A DNA stretch of 64,000 nt from Candidatus Rokuibacteriota bacterium (lineage in GTDB: Bacteria; Methylomirabilota; Methylomirabilia; Rokubacteriales; CSP1-6). The stretch spans positions 39,884 to 103,883 of the forward strand of contig JACPDG010000042.1 of NCBI GenBank assembly GCA_016184125.1. Reading direction: 5' to 3'. Below, piece by piece: positions 33,265 through 43,230 of the stretch. Position 1 is the stretch's first letter; each line of letters starts with the position of its first letter. The notes under the pieces were generated by a model that did not search any database, had not been told where the DNA came from, and saw only the letters and a list, made by a program, of their open reading frames with translations. Made by a program: the position numbers and the translations under genes.

Positions 33265-33552
33265 CGCGCGTGCCGCCATGCTCGAACGCGCGCACCATCA
33301 GCTCCTCGATCCTCCGCTGAGCCGCGTCGCGTTCCAGGACCATAGCGCGCTCAGCGGAGCCGCGTGCAGTCGCCGGCCGAACGGGATGACGGTGTCGCCG
33401 GGATAGAGCACCAGGCCGCGGTGGAAGCGCCTCGGCCGGTCGGCCGCTTCGTGCGGCACTCGCGCCCCATGCGAGTCGGTCGCACGCCACCTGGCGATGC
33501 CGGACGTCGCGTGCAATCGCCCGATATTGCGGGGCACGTCTCGCGTCCGGCG
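33265..33552. other. Spacer without supported gene
   Basis: A minus-strand frame here reads GLVLYPGDTVIPFGRRLHA but has no start signal or recognisable family, so I do not call it. A GCTTCGTGCGGCA 13-mer at about 33449 recurs at about 58366, each roughly 100-140 nt before a sigma-54 element, and could be an activator site. Confidence 0.4.
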
Positions 33553-33567
33553 CGGCACCTGCCTTGC
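33553..33567 (+). promoter_or_regulatory. Sigma-54 promoter
   Basis: CGGCACCTGCCTTGC fits the -24/-12 consensus with 10 nt between GG and GC and is followed by A, completing TTGCA. It lies 147 nt before the small membrane protein at 33714. Confidence 0.72.
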
Positions 33568-33713
33568 ATACCATCCTGGCGTCGCCGTGTCGGTTCGTTG
33601 CCGGCGCGGGGAGGCCCCGTGCGGAGGGAGGTGATCCACCCCCGACGTGCAACGCCGCGGACCATGCGGCACGAGTCGTTGTCGCTCTGCGTTCTCGGAG
33701 AGAGGTGAGGACG

Positions 33714-34118
33714 ATGGCCTGGCTCACCACACTCGTCGGCGTGATCGGGCTGGCGATCCTGCTGGCGCCGGTCGCGATGCTGCTCTTGACCGTGTTCGTG
33801 CTCGTTCCGCTCGCCCACCTCGTCCCGCGCCCGCCGATGCTCGGCCGCGTGACGTTCACCTGCCCCTTCTCCCGGCGGACGGTCACCGTCGCCTTCCTGT
33901 CGCCCGCCGGCGCCGATCACCCGTCCGACGTGGCCGCGTGCTCCTTCTACGGCGACGGGCCGGTGCGCTGCAAGAAGGGATGCATCGACCTCGCGACGAC
34001 CGGATGGGCCGCATCCGCGATGACGCCGCGGTTCTCGCTCGTCGCCGATGGCGTCGCGCTGCGTGACGTCGCGCGGACCAACGGAGCGGCCAGTTGGGCC
34101 CAGGAACGAATCCGGTGA
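33714..34118 (+). CDS. Small membrane protein with Cys-rich tail
   Basis: This is a 134-residue protein with one long hydrophobic stretch (about residues 5-40, possibly two helices). A soluble C-terminal part contains FTCPFSRRTV, AACSFYGDG and RCKKGCID, four or more cysteines that could bind a metal or form disulfides. It has GAGAGGTGAGG upstream of its ATG and a sigma-54 promoter. Its stop overlaps a GTG that opens the decayed DtxR frame. I do not recognise the family. The sigma-54 link suggests it belongs to the electron-transfer regulon. Confidence 0.7.
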   Translation: MAWLTTLVGVIGLAILLAPVAMLLLTVFVLVPLAHLVPRPPMLGRVTFTCPFSRRTVTVAFLSPAGADHPSDVAACSFYGDGPVRCKKGCIDLATTGWAASAMTPRFSLVADGVALRDVARTNGAASWAQERIR

Positions 34119-34154
34119 TCGAGGAGCGCCACGGCTTTGCCGGGGCGCTCCGCG
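34103..34154 (-). repeat. Family A repeat fragment (inner end only)
   Basis: About 50 bp closely match the inner end of repeat copies 1 and 2, including GATCGAGGAGCGCCACGGCTT. The outer end and hairpin units are missing. The fragment forms the first codons of the DtxR-like frame. Confidence 0.75.
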
Positions 34155-34629
34155 ACGGCGGCCAGGTGCCGCCGCTGCTGCTCGAAACCCTCGACGCCGT
34201 CCATCGCCTGGCGCTCGAGCGCGCGTCGCCGACTCCGGCTCTCGTCGCGCGACGGCTCGGAGTCGCGAAGTCGGTCGCCGCGGAACGCGTGCTCCAGCTC
34301 CAGGCCATGGGCCTCGTCCACGCCGAGCCTTCGGGGCATCTCACGGTCACACCCGAAGGCCGCGTCCTCGCCGTCGGCCTCGTCAGGAACCACCGGCTGC
34401 TCGAGCGGTTTCTCACCGATACGCTGAAGCTGCCGTGGGAGCGCGTACACGAGGAAGCGGCCCGCCTGGCCCCCGTGCTCGCGCCTGACGTCGCCGATGC
34501 GCTCGCCGATCTCCTCGGCCACCCGGCCACGTGCCCGCACGGCAACGCGATCCCGTCGACGGATGGGGGCCTGCCTGACGAGGGGGACGTCCCGCTCTCG
34601 CGTCTCGGCGCGGGTGGTCGTGGCGTCAT
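34115..34629 (+). pseudogene. DtxR-family metalloregulator with truncated FeoA-like end
   Basis: From the GTG at 34115 the frame encodes a DtxR/MntR-type helix-turn-helix (ASPTPALVARRLGVAKSVAAE), a wing, and the metal-binding dimerisation region. The latter shows NHRLLERFLTDTL, WERVHEEAARL and HPATCPHGNAIP. The C-terminal SH3/FeoA-like domain begins (PLSRLGAGGRGVI) but breaks off after about 15 residues. FeoB sequence follows immediately in another frame. The most economical reading is one deletion that removed the rest of FeoA and the GTPase part of FeoB. The N-terminus is built from repeat sequence. The DNA-binding part could still be made, but the protein would end in an unrelated tail. 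Confidence 0.75.
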
Positions 34630-35558
34630 CACGCGGGCGTCGACGGCGGCATCAACGCCGCGCTCTCGGTCGGGATCCCGTACGTGTTCACGTTCTACCT
34701 CTTCCTCTCCGTCCTCGAGGACTCGGGGTACCTCAACGCGGTCGCGTTCCTGACCGACCCGTTCATGCATCGGCTCGGGCTTCACGGGCGCGCGGTCATC
34801 CCCCTCGTCGCCGGCGCCGGCTGCAACGTGCCGGCGATCATGGGCACGAGAGTCCTGACGACGATGCGCGAGCGCATCCTCGCGTCGACGCTGGTCACGC
34901 TGGTTCCGTGCAGCGCGCGCACGGCCGTCATCGCGGGCGCGGTCTCGCGGTACGTCGGCCCGGGGGCGGCCGTCGCGATCTACGCGCTGGCCGGCGTGAT
35001 CGGCATGGGCGCCGGGATCGCGTTGAACCGCCTCGTGCCCGGCCGCTCCACCGGCCTCGTGATGGAGATGTTCCCGTTCCGCACGCCGTCGATGCGGACG
35101 ATGCTGCGCCGCACCTGGCACCGCTTCCACGGGTTCGTCGTCGTCGCCCTCCCGGTCGTGCTCGCCGGCAGCTTCGCGCTCGGCGTCCTCTACGAGACTC
35201 GCCTCGTGTGGCTGTTCACGGCACCGCTCGCGCCGGTCGTCGAGGGGTGGCTCGGCCTGCCGCCCGTCGCCGGGCTCACGCTGCTGTTCGCCGTCCTGCG
35301 CAAGGAGCTGGCGCTCCAGCTCCTCGTCACCCTCGCGATCACCCAGTACGGGGCGAGCGCGGCGGAGCTGACGCGCTTCATGGACGCGAGCCAGCTCTTC
35401 ACGTACGCGCTCGTCAACACGCTTTACGTGCGTGCATCGCGACCGTCGCCGTGCTGGCGAAGGAGCTGGGCTGGCGGCGCGCGATCATGATCTCGCTCTT
35501 CACGATCGCCGTCGCGCTCGTGGCCGGCGGCCTCGCCCGCCGCCTGGTGGTCCTGTAG
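34630..35558 (+). pseudogene. feoB: FeoB ferrous iron transporter fragment lacking the GTPase domain
   Basis: This frame encodes the membrane half of FeoB: YVFTFYLFLSVLEDSGYLNA, then AGCNVPAIMGTRVL and PCSARTAV, typical gate-region motifs. LRKELALQLL follows near the C-terminus. The N-terminal G domain (GxxxxGKS) is absent. At about 35428 one base is missing: the frame must shift to give LYVP-CIATVAVLAKELGW and the final helix. The gene is therefore doubly broken, by a large 5' deletion and a one-base deletion. A sequencing error could explain the frameshift but not the missing G domain. Confidence 0.85.
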
Positions 35559-35560
35559 TA

Positions 35561-35652
35561 GACCGGGTTCTCGAGCACCGGCCCGGGTCCCCCGGGCCGG
35601 TGGCGAGCGCTGGGGGGTTTGGGGGGCCATCTCGGGGCCCCCCATGAGGTCG
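35561..35652. repeat. Family B repeat
   Basis: The element runs from the CGAGCACCGGCCCGGG block through a T/G-rich GGGGGGTTTGGGGGGCC to the palindromic CCATCTCGGGGCCCCCCATG core. It has the same order as the copies at 43.1-43.2 and 58.5-58.7 kb. It lies between the feoB fragment and the 3' end of the NrfD-like gene. Confidence 0.88.
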
Positions 35653-35655
35653 ACT

Positions 35656-36891
35656 TCAGCCGGTCACGACGGGCGCCGGGACGCGCTCCGTCGAGGGCGA
35701 TGACGTCTCGGCACGCTCGAGCGGCAGCAGCCTGATCAGGACGCCGAGGATCACGAACGGCGCCACGAGGAGCACCAGCGCCACGCCGAGCCCTTCGATG
35801 CCCGTCAGCTCCATCTTGTACGTCATGAGTCCGCGGAAGCTCTTCGAGAACAGCTGGCCGCCGATGACGACGTTCCACCGCGTGGCGAAGATGCCGATCT
35901 GGATCAGGATCGCCGAGGTGAAGTAGAGGAGCTTGCGCATGTCGTCGTTGAAGTGCCGGGACTTCGCGACGACGAGCATGCCGAGCGGGATGAGCATGCC
36001 GAGCAGGATCTGCAGCACCAGCAGGCTCATGGACAGCTTCAGGGTGATCAGCTTGCCCAGGATCCCGACGGATTCCTCGCTCTCGTAGAGCCGGTGGATG
36101 AAGTCGAGGCCCTCGAGCGAGAAGTCGACGATCACCGCGTAGAAGAGGTACGAGCTGATCGTGTCGATGCACGGCATGTCGATCGGCCGCCGGCGCAGCG
36201 CGGTGAGCACCATGTAGAGGAGCAGGACGAGCGCGATGCCCGACACGATGGCCGACATCAGGAACACGATCGGCATCAGCACGCTCGACCACCACGGGTT
36301 CGCCTTGACCGAGCCGAAGATGAACCCGACGTAGCCGTGCAGCAGGAACGCGGACGGGATGCCGATGATCGTGATGACCCGGATCGCCTTCTTGTCGAAC
36401 GCGAGGGCCGCCGGACTCACGTCGTTCGAGAAGAGCGCCAGCGCACGGTAGAGCCAGCGGAGCGGGCCGCGCGTGCTCCGGCCGAGCAGGATCAGGTCGT
36501 GGCGGTACTCGAACCAGATCTCGAGGAGCAGCACGCCCATCAGGTACCAGGCGTAGACGAACCCGAACATCGCCATCGCGGAGGTCGGGTTCGGCGTCAG
36601 GAAGATCTCGAAGGCGCGTTCCGGCCGCCCCAGGTGCAGGTTGAGCGGGAGCGGCGCGATCAGCAGGAAGGCGAGCGCGGTCAAGAGCGCGAGCCGGTAG
36701 GTCGGCTGCACGGCCCGGACGTTGAAGACCTTCACGAGCGAGGCGAGGATGAACGCGCCCGCCACGAGGCCCGTGACGTACGGGTACACCACGATGAGGA
36801 TGGACCAGTGGATCTCCACCTCGTTCGGGTAGATGAACCCCGTGATCTGCTCGAGGTGCTCCGCCAGGCTTGCCGCCATCTCCGTCGTCAT
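35656..36891 (-). CDS. NrfD/PsrC-family quinone-interacting membrane subunit
   Basis: This is a 411-residue integral membrane protein with about ten helices. The N-terminus EVEIHWSILIVVYPYVTGLVAGAF is the typical NrfD/PsrC start, and LNLHLGRPERAFEIF and LHGYVGFIFGSVKANPWW are family-type loops. It is the last gene of an operon with an FeS protein, an octahaem and a diheme cytochrome. Its ATG overlaps the FeS gene stop (ATGA). By analogy with Qrc, Nrf or alternative complex III modules it oxidises or reduces menaquinone, exchanging electrons with the FeS subunit. The direction of electron flow cannot be read from sequence. Confidence 0.92.
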   Translation of the reverse strand: MTTEMAASLAEHLEQITGFIYPNEVEIHWSILIVVYPYVTGLVAGAFILASLVKVFNVRAVQPTYRLALLTALAFLLIAPLPLNLHLGRPERAFEIFLTPNPTSAMAMFGFVYAWYLMGVLLLEIWFEYRHDLILLGRSTRGPLRWLYRALALFSNDVSPAALAFDKKAIRVITIIGIPSAFLLHGYVGFIFGSVKANPWWSSVLMPIVFLMSAIVSGIALVLLLYMVLTALRRRPIDMPCIDTISSYLFYAVIVDFSLEGLDFIHRLYESEESVGILGKLITLKLSMSLLVLQILLGMLIPLGMLVVAKSRHFNDDMRKLLYFTSAILIQIGIFATRWNVVIGGQLFSKSFRGLMTYKMELTGIEGLGVALVLLVAPFVILGVLIRLLPLERAETSSPSTERVPAPVVTG

Positions 36892-37685
36892 CGCACCTCT
36901 CCGTCGAGCTGCGCGTAGTAGACCTTCGGCTCGGTGTTGAGCGCCGGCTTCAGCACGTTCAGCTTGTTCATCCTCCGGAACCGGACCAGCCGGCTCGCCT
37001 TCGAGCGGAGGTCGCCGAACACCCGGGCCTCCGTCGGACAGACCTCGACGCAGGCGGGCTTGAGCCCGCGCACGACCCGGTGGTAGCAGAACGTGCACTT
37101 GCCCGCCGTCCGCGTGCGCGGATCGAGGTAGCGGGCGCCGTACGGACACGCCTGGATGCAGTACCGGCACCCGATGCAGCGCTCGCCGTCGACGAGCACC
37201 ACGCCGTCCTCGGTCGAGAACGTCGCGCCGACCGGGCACACCTGCACGCACGGCGGTTGCGCGCAGTGGTTGCAGAGCTTCGGCACGAAGAACGTGCGGA
37301 TGACGTCACGGTCGTCGGTGGTCTCGACGTGCCGCGTCCGCTGGTTCGGGCTCTGGACCGCGACCTCGCCGTCGGCGCGCACCGTGTACCGCTCGATCCA
37401 CGTGCGGAAGAAGTACGGCTCGGCCGGCACGTCGTTCTCCGCCTTGCACGCCTCGACGCACCGGCTGCAGCCGATGCACTTCTCGACCTCGATCCCCATG
37501 CCGTAGTAGTGATCCGCCGGGTTGTAGCGCTTCCCGCTCGGCTTCGGCGCCTCCGGCGCCGCCGCCTTCTCGGCCTCCCGGGCGGGTCCCGGCGCGGCCG
37601 CCCGCGCGCCGTCGCGCGCGAGCGCCAGCAGCCCGCCGGCCGGGAAGAAGAGGATCGCGCCCTTCAGGAAGTCGCGCTTGTTCAC
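36888..37685 (-). CDS. Four-cluster 4Fe-4S ferredoxin subunit (NrfC/PsrB/TtrB-like)
   Basis: This is a 265-residue electron-transfer subunit starting at GTG. The N-terminus KRDFLKGAILFFPAGG is a Tat-like signal with only one Arg, so it may be co-translocated with a partner or retained. Four cysteine sets are visible: CIGCSRCVEAC, CNHCAQPPCVQVCP, CIGCRYCIQACP, and CTFCYHRV...ACVEVCP. It overlaps both neighbours by 4 nt. It links the octahaem cytochrome to the NrfD subunit in one membrane complex. Confidence 0.93.
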   Translation of the reverse strand: MNKRDFLKGAILFFPAGGLLALARDGARAAAPGPAREAEKAAAPEAPKPSGKRYNPADHYYGMGIEVEKCIGCSRCVEACKAENDVPAEPYFFRTWIERYTVRADGEVAVQSPNQRTRHVETTDDRDVIRTFFVPKLCNHCAQPPCVQVCPVGATFSTEDGVVLVDGERCIGCRYCIQACPYGARYLDPRTRTAGKCTFCYHRVVRGLKPACVEVCPTEARVFGDLRSKASRLVRFRRMNKLNVLKPALNTEPKVYYAQLDGEVR

Positions 37686-38479
37686 GAGCGGCCCTCCGGC
37701 AGATGGGGATAGTGGCACTGCCAGCACTGGAACGTCTCCCCGTGCGTGGAAAGGTCGACGCGAGGAGCCTGCCGCGCGGTCTTCGCGCGTTTCGCCGCGG
37801 CGTCGGTCGCGGTCGTGCCCTTCGCTGCCGCTTCCTTGGCCCCGGCGTCCTTCGCGTGGCACGTGCCGCAGAACTCGCGCGTCTGGGGCTTCGACGGCCG
37901 GACGGTGCGCGGAGACTTCTTGTGCGCCTCGGGGACGGTGTGACACGTCGTGCAGGCGAGCAGCGCGTGGGTCGAGATCGCCTTGGTCCGCTCGATCTGC
38001 GCGTGGCACGCGGCACAGGCCTTTGGCGTCCGTGGCGGCACCGGGTCGTGCGCGTCGTGACAGCCGATGCACGGCGTGAGCGGGTTGTGCGCGGTCGGGT
38101 TGATCTGCGGGAAGCCGGTCGGCCGCGCCGCATCGTACGCGTGGCAGACGGGACAGAACTTCCGGTCCCGAGGCGCGGCCGGCGTGACGGCGGATGGATC
38201 CTCGGTGTGCTTCACCGCGGGACCGTGACAGCCCTCGCACGCGAGGCCCTTGTGATAGCCCTTGGCCTTCTTCTCGACGACGTTGTCATGGCAGTCCTGG
38301 CAGGCGGACGAGCCGGCGAACTTCACCGGCTTGGCGGCCTCGCGCTGCTCGGTGGAGCTGCGATGCAGCTCCCGCGCGACGAGCGTTGGCGGCATCAGGA
38401 CGAAGCGGCCGACGAGCACGACGGCCGCGATGACGCCGATGACGATGGCGAGGCGCTGCACCTGTTCGGGCATTCTCAT
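37682..38479 (-). CDS. Membrane-anchored octahaem cytochrome c
   Basis: This 265-residue protein has an N-terminal transmembrane anchor (about residues 8-30) and eight CXXCH sites: CQDCH, CEGCH, CPVCH, CIGCH, CAACH, CTTCH, CGTCH, CWQCH. The region before the last site is Lys/Ala-rich. Its place at the head of the FeS-NrfD genes matches the multihaem subunit of Qrc- or ACIII-like complexes. It overlaps the diheme gene by ATGA. The start at 38479 has GGGAG upstream; Met3 is an alternative. Confidence 0.92.
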   Translation of the reverse strand: MRMPEQVQRLAIVIGVIAAVVLVGRFVLMPPTLVARELHRSSTEQREAAKPVKFAGSSACQDCHDNVVEKKAKGYHKGLACEGCHGPAVKHTEDPSAVTPAAPRDRKFCPVCHAYDAARPTGFPQINPTAHNPLTPCIGCHDAHDPVPPRTPKACAACHAQIERTKAISTHALLACTTCHTVPEAHKKSPRTVRPSKPQTREFCGTCHAKDAGAKEAAAKGTTATDAAAKRAKTARQAPRVDLSTHGETFQCWQCHYPHLPEGRS

Positions 38480-39120
38480 CGATCGGATCTCCCGGTGGTT
38501 CGCGGCCCGGCGCCGGAGACCTGCCGCAGGTACGCGAGCAGGTTCGCCATCTCGTCCCCGGCGAACCGCGGGTACTGGATGCCTTGCTCCGCGGCCGCCG
38601 CGGCCATGCGCGGCGTGTGCGTCCACATGGTCGCCGCCCACGCGGCCGGCGACGCGTAGTCGGCGCGGCGCTCGGCGAGGTCGGGCTGGGTCCGCCCGCC
38701 TTCGCGGCGCAGGCTGTGACACTTGAGGCAGCCCTTGCGCATGACCAGCGTCTGCCCCTTCGCGGCGTCGGGCTTCGGGTCGCGCGCGCCCGTCGCGCCG
38801 AGGTACGTCATCAGCGATGCCATCTCCACGGCGCTCACCGTCGGCCACTGGAGCCCGGCCTGCCCGAGGGACGTGAGCATGCCGGGCACGTGGTTCCACA
38901 GGCGGCCCGCGAGCTCCATCTCCCCCTGCGGGCGCTTGAGCTCTTCGAGCGCGGGCCCCATGCCCGGCTCGCCGCGCGAGCGATGACAGCGCGCGCACTG
39001 CTTGTCGGCGAACAGCGTCTGGCCCGCCGCCGGCTGGGCGGGCGCCCCGGCCGAGCCCGCGAGCACCACGCCGAGCGCGCCGGACGACACGACCATCGCG
39101 AGCCTCCGCCTCGATGTCAT
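38476..39120 (-). CDS. Diheme class I cytochrome c
   Basis: This is a secreted 214-residue cytochrome with haem sites CARCH and CLKCH, each followed by a WNHVPGM- or WTHTPRM-type Met segment and a closing MASLMTYLG/MANLLAYLR helix. It is a clear paralogue of 9416-10036. It overlaps the upstream receiver gene by ATGA. It is the probable soluble exchange partner of the octahaem/FeS/NrfD complex. Confidence 0.93.
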   Translation of the reverse strand: MTSRRRLAMVVSSGALGVVLAGSAGAPAQPAAGQTLFADKQCARCHRSRGEPGMGPALEELKRPQGEMELAGRLWNHVPGMLTSLGQAGLQWPTVSAVEMASLMTYLGATGARDPKPDAAKGQTLVMRKGCLKCHSLRREGGRTQPDLAERRADYASPAAWAATMWTHTPRMAAAAAEQGIQYPRFAGDEMANLLAYLRQVSGAGPRTTGRSDR

Positions 39121-39569
39121 CGCGGTTCCTCCCCGGCCCTCGCCGCGCCTCTATTCGCCTCGTCGACGGCGCGCGCGAGCGCCTCGATGTCGAGCGGCTT
39201 CGGGAAGCAGCGAAACGACTCCGTGCGCTGGCGCTCGCGCGGCTCGGGTGCCGCGGTCGCGTCGCACGTCAGGATGATGCGGATGCGGGGATCGAGCGTG
39301 CGGAGGATCGCCGCGGCCTCGAAGCCGTCGAGCCCGGGCAGCAGGACGTCCATGACGACCACGTCGACCCGGTGGGCGAGGCTCCGCGTGACGGCCTCGA
39401 CACCATCGGCGACGAGGATCACCTCCCAGCCGCGGGCCGCGAAGTACTCGCTGAGGGCGGCGCGCGGCGCGTCCGACGCGTCGACCACCATCAGGCGCGG
39501 CCGACGAGCGCCACGCTCCCGCGCCGCGGCTCTCGTGACCGTCCTCGTCCCGCTCTCGGCGTTGGTCAT
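39117..39569 (-). CDS. Stand-alone response regulator receiver protein
   Basis: This is a 150-residue single receiver domain without an output domain. The phospho-acceptor lies in VVMDVLLPG and the conserved Lys in CFPKPLD. The N-terminal acidic pair is altered (VVDASDAP rather than VDDE), so Mg binding may be weakened. It opens the diheme/octahaem/FeS/NrfD operon and overlaps the diheme gene by ATGA. It could relay or buffer phosphate from the adjacent kinase pair. No strong ribosome binding site is visible. Confidence 0.85.
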   Translation of the reverse strand: MTNAESGTRTVTRAAARERGARRPRLMVVDASDAPRAALSEYFAARGWEVILVADGVEAVTRSLAHRVDVVVMDVLLPGLDGFEAAAILRTLDPRIRIILTCDATAAPEPRERQRTESFRCFPKPLDIEALARAVDEANRGAARAGEEPR

Positions 39570-39594
39570 CAGCGCACCCCGGGCGGGGACGAAA

Positions 39595-39609
39595 GCAAGA
39601 AGGGCGCCG
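39595..39609 (-). promoter_or_regulatory. Sigma-54-like promoter of the NrfD operon
   Basis: On the minus strand CGGCGCCCTTCTTGC keeps GG and GC 10 nt apart and has a perfect TTGCTT -12 box; the -24 box deviates from GGCAC. It lies 26 nt before the ATG at 39569, leaving only a short leader. A 12-bp palindrome lies about 80-105 nt upstream of the predicted start of transcription. Confidence 0.5.
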
Positions 39610-39660
39610 GACCACGAGCGCCGTGATTCCAGGAGGTTCGCGGCACCCGACCGAGCAGCG

Positions 39661-39687
39661 TTTCATCCTGAACGTTTCAGGATGAAA
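39661..39687. promoter_or_regulatory. Perfect 12-bp palindrome, candidate activator site
   Basis: Arms TTTCATCCTGAA and its exact complement are separated by 3 nt. The element is AT-richer than its surroundings and lies between the NtrC-type gene stop (39695) and the sigma-54-like element of the next operon. An enhancer site for that NtrC protein fits best. A Rho-independent terminator is less likely because no U-tract follows. Confidence 0.6.
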
Positions 39688-39694
39688 TGGGCCG

Positions 39695-41103
<1,409 letters not shown>

Positions 41104-41107
<4 letters not shown>

Positions 41108-43002
41108 GTGGCCACCGGCAGCTCGACGTACACCGTCGTGCCGTGCTCGGGACCGTCCACGACGCTCTCGAGCCACATCCGCCCGCCGTGGCGCTCCACG
41201 ATGCCGTGCGAGATCGCGAGGCCCAGACCCGTGCCCTCCGCCTTCGTCGTGTAGAACGGCTCGAACACGTGCGGCCGGTTCTCCGGCGAGATCCCGCGGC
41301 CGCTGTCATGGACGGCGACGACCACGCCCGCGCCGTCCGCCGACGGTCGCGTGAGCAGCGCGAGGCGGCCGTGGCCGTCCTCGATGGCCTCGATACCGTT
41401 CTGGAGCAGATTCACGAGCACCTGCTGCATCTGCCGCGCATCGCACTCGACGCGCGGCAGATCGCGCGCGAGGGCGACGTCGCACGCGATGCGTCGCTGC
41501 GCGACCTGGCCGGCCACGAGCTCCATCGAGCGCTCGACCACCTCGTTCAGGTCGGTCGGCGCGATCCGCACCTCCGACTGCCGCGCGTAATCGAGCAGGC
41601 TGCGCACGATGGTCCGGCACCGGAGGATGTTGTCCACGATCCGCCGCGCGTTCGCCGCGCCCGGGTCGTCGTGGTCGAGACGCTCCTCGAACAGCTTCGC
41701 GTACATCAGCACGTTGCCGAGCGGGTTGTTCAGCTCGTGCGCCAGACCGGCGGCGAGGCGGCCGACGGCGGCGAGCTTCTCGGTCTGCGCGAGCTGCTCG
41801 TCGAGCCGCTCCTTCAGCTTCTCCTCCGTCAGGTCGCGCACGACGGCGACGTACGCGAGCGACGAGGCCGCGGCCACCTCGTGGCCGGCCGCGGCCACCT
41901 CGTGGCCGGCAGCGCTGTCGGACCTCGGGAGATCGACGAGCGCCACGCGGACCTGGGCCGGAAACGTCCCTCCGTCCGCCCGGGCCAGCGGGAGCTCCGC
42001 GGTCACCGGCCCCGCGCGACGCGCGCGCCCGAACAGTCCCTCCTGCCCGGGGCCGAGCAACGCGGGCGCCAGGCCGACGGTCTCATCCGCGTCGAGCCCG
42101 AACGCAACCTCCGCGCCGTGGTTGAGCGCGAGGACCGTCCCTCCGGCATCGAACACCACGACGGCGTCATGGATGTTGTCGAGGACGCTCTCGAGCAGCT
42201 CCTTGCGCTCGCGCAGCGCCTTGGCCCGCCTGAGCGCCTCGACCATCTCGTTGAACGAGGTGGCCAGCTCGCCGATCTCGTCGCGCGAGCCGACCGTCAC
42301 GGCGAGGTCCAGGCGGCCGCGCCCGAGCAGGCGCGTGGCGTCGACGACGCGCTCGACCCGTGCCACGACGAGCCGGTTCATCATCAGCGTCATCGCGACC
42401 GCCGTGACGCCCGCGGCGAGGAGCAGCGCGAGCAGCATCTGGCGCGACTCGACGGCGAGCCGGCGCTCGACGCCGGCCACCGAGAAGTCGCTGATCAGCA
42501 CCCCGAGCAGCGCGTCGCGCGAGCCGTGACAGCCGAAGCACGCGGGCTCGTTGGCGATCGGGTTGACGTTGCGGAACACCTGCCCGCCATCGGCCGCCGC
42601 GAACATGACGGTCTTGCTTCGGTTCTCGGGGGTGATGCGGTGGCAGATCTGACAGGTGGGATCGTCGAGGGGAAGGCGCGTGCCGATCTCGGCGCGATCG
42701 GGCGAGAAGCGGATCTGCCCCTTCTTGTCGAGGATGAGGACCTTGATCACCCCGCTCTGCCGGCTGACGTTGTCGACGATCGCCGCGACCTGTTCCAGGT
42801 GGCGCGTCTGCATCGCGTGCCGGAGGCTCCCCTTGATCACGTCGGACAGCGGGGTGGATGCGAGGTCGAGGCGCTGGAGCATCTGGTGACGGTAGGACCG
42901 GTACTGGACGGCGAAGACGAGACCCATCGCCACGGCAAGGATGAGCACCACGGTGGCGGCCACCTTGAAGCGGAGGCTCTGGAGGACGCTCCGTCCCGTC
43001 AT
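41104..43002 (-). CDS. Di-haem c-type sensor histidine kinase
   Basis: This 632-residue kinase has TM1 at about 11-33 and TM2 at about 175-195. The periplasmic domain carries two c-haem motifs, CQICH (107-111) and CFGCH (145-149). A HAMP segment, a PAS domain (about 255-390), the HisKA box GLAHELNNPLG and an HATPase domain (VNLLQNGIEAI, DSGRGISPE, GTGLGLAISHG) follow. The PAS region contains a short tandem duplication of AAGHEVA. Covalent periplasmic haems suggest that the signal is redox potential or a small ligand. It is coupled by GTGA to its NtrC-type partner. Confidence 0.93.
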
Positions 43003-43093
43003 GGCGATTGCTGCTGCATGATCGGCGTCAAACCATTGTTCTGACACGTGCACCGGGGAACCATGGGCCTGGCGACGCAATTTTCTAGTCCGA

Positions 43094-43213
43094 GCGGGGG
43101 CCATGTCGGGGCCCCCGAGATGAGCGCGAAGTCGAGCCGCGACCCGGGTCCCCCGGGGCGCGGCGAGCGTTGGGGGGCTTGGGGGGCCATGTCGGGGCCC
43201 CCCATGAGGTCGG
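43094..43213. repeat. Family B repeat, tandem pair
   Basis: Two cores of the type CCATGTCGGGGCCCCC are separated by a block with ACCCGGGTCCCCCGGGG and a GGGGGGCTTGGGGGG run. The order matches the 35.6 and 58.6 kb copies. The pair fills the gap between the divergent di-haem kinase and the 3' end of the IclR gene. Confidence 0.88.
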
Positions 43214-43230
43214 ACGTCGCGGTACGACTT

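Noticed and set aside
33298..33672. Minus-strand frame of 124 codons between the NapH-like gene and the small membrane protein
   Set aside because: No ribosome binding site, no family motif and composition like random GC-rich frames; it also covers a sigma-54 element of the opposite strand.
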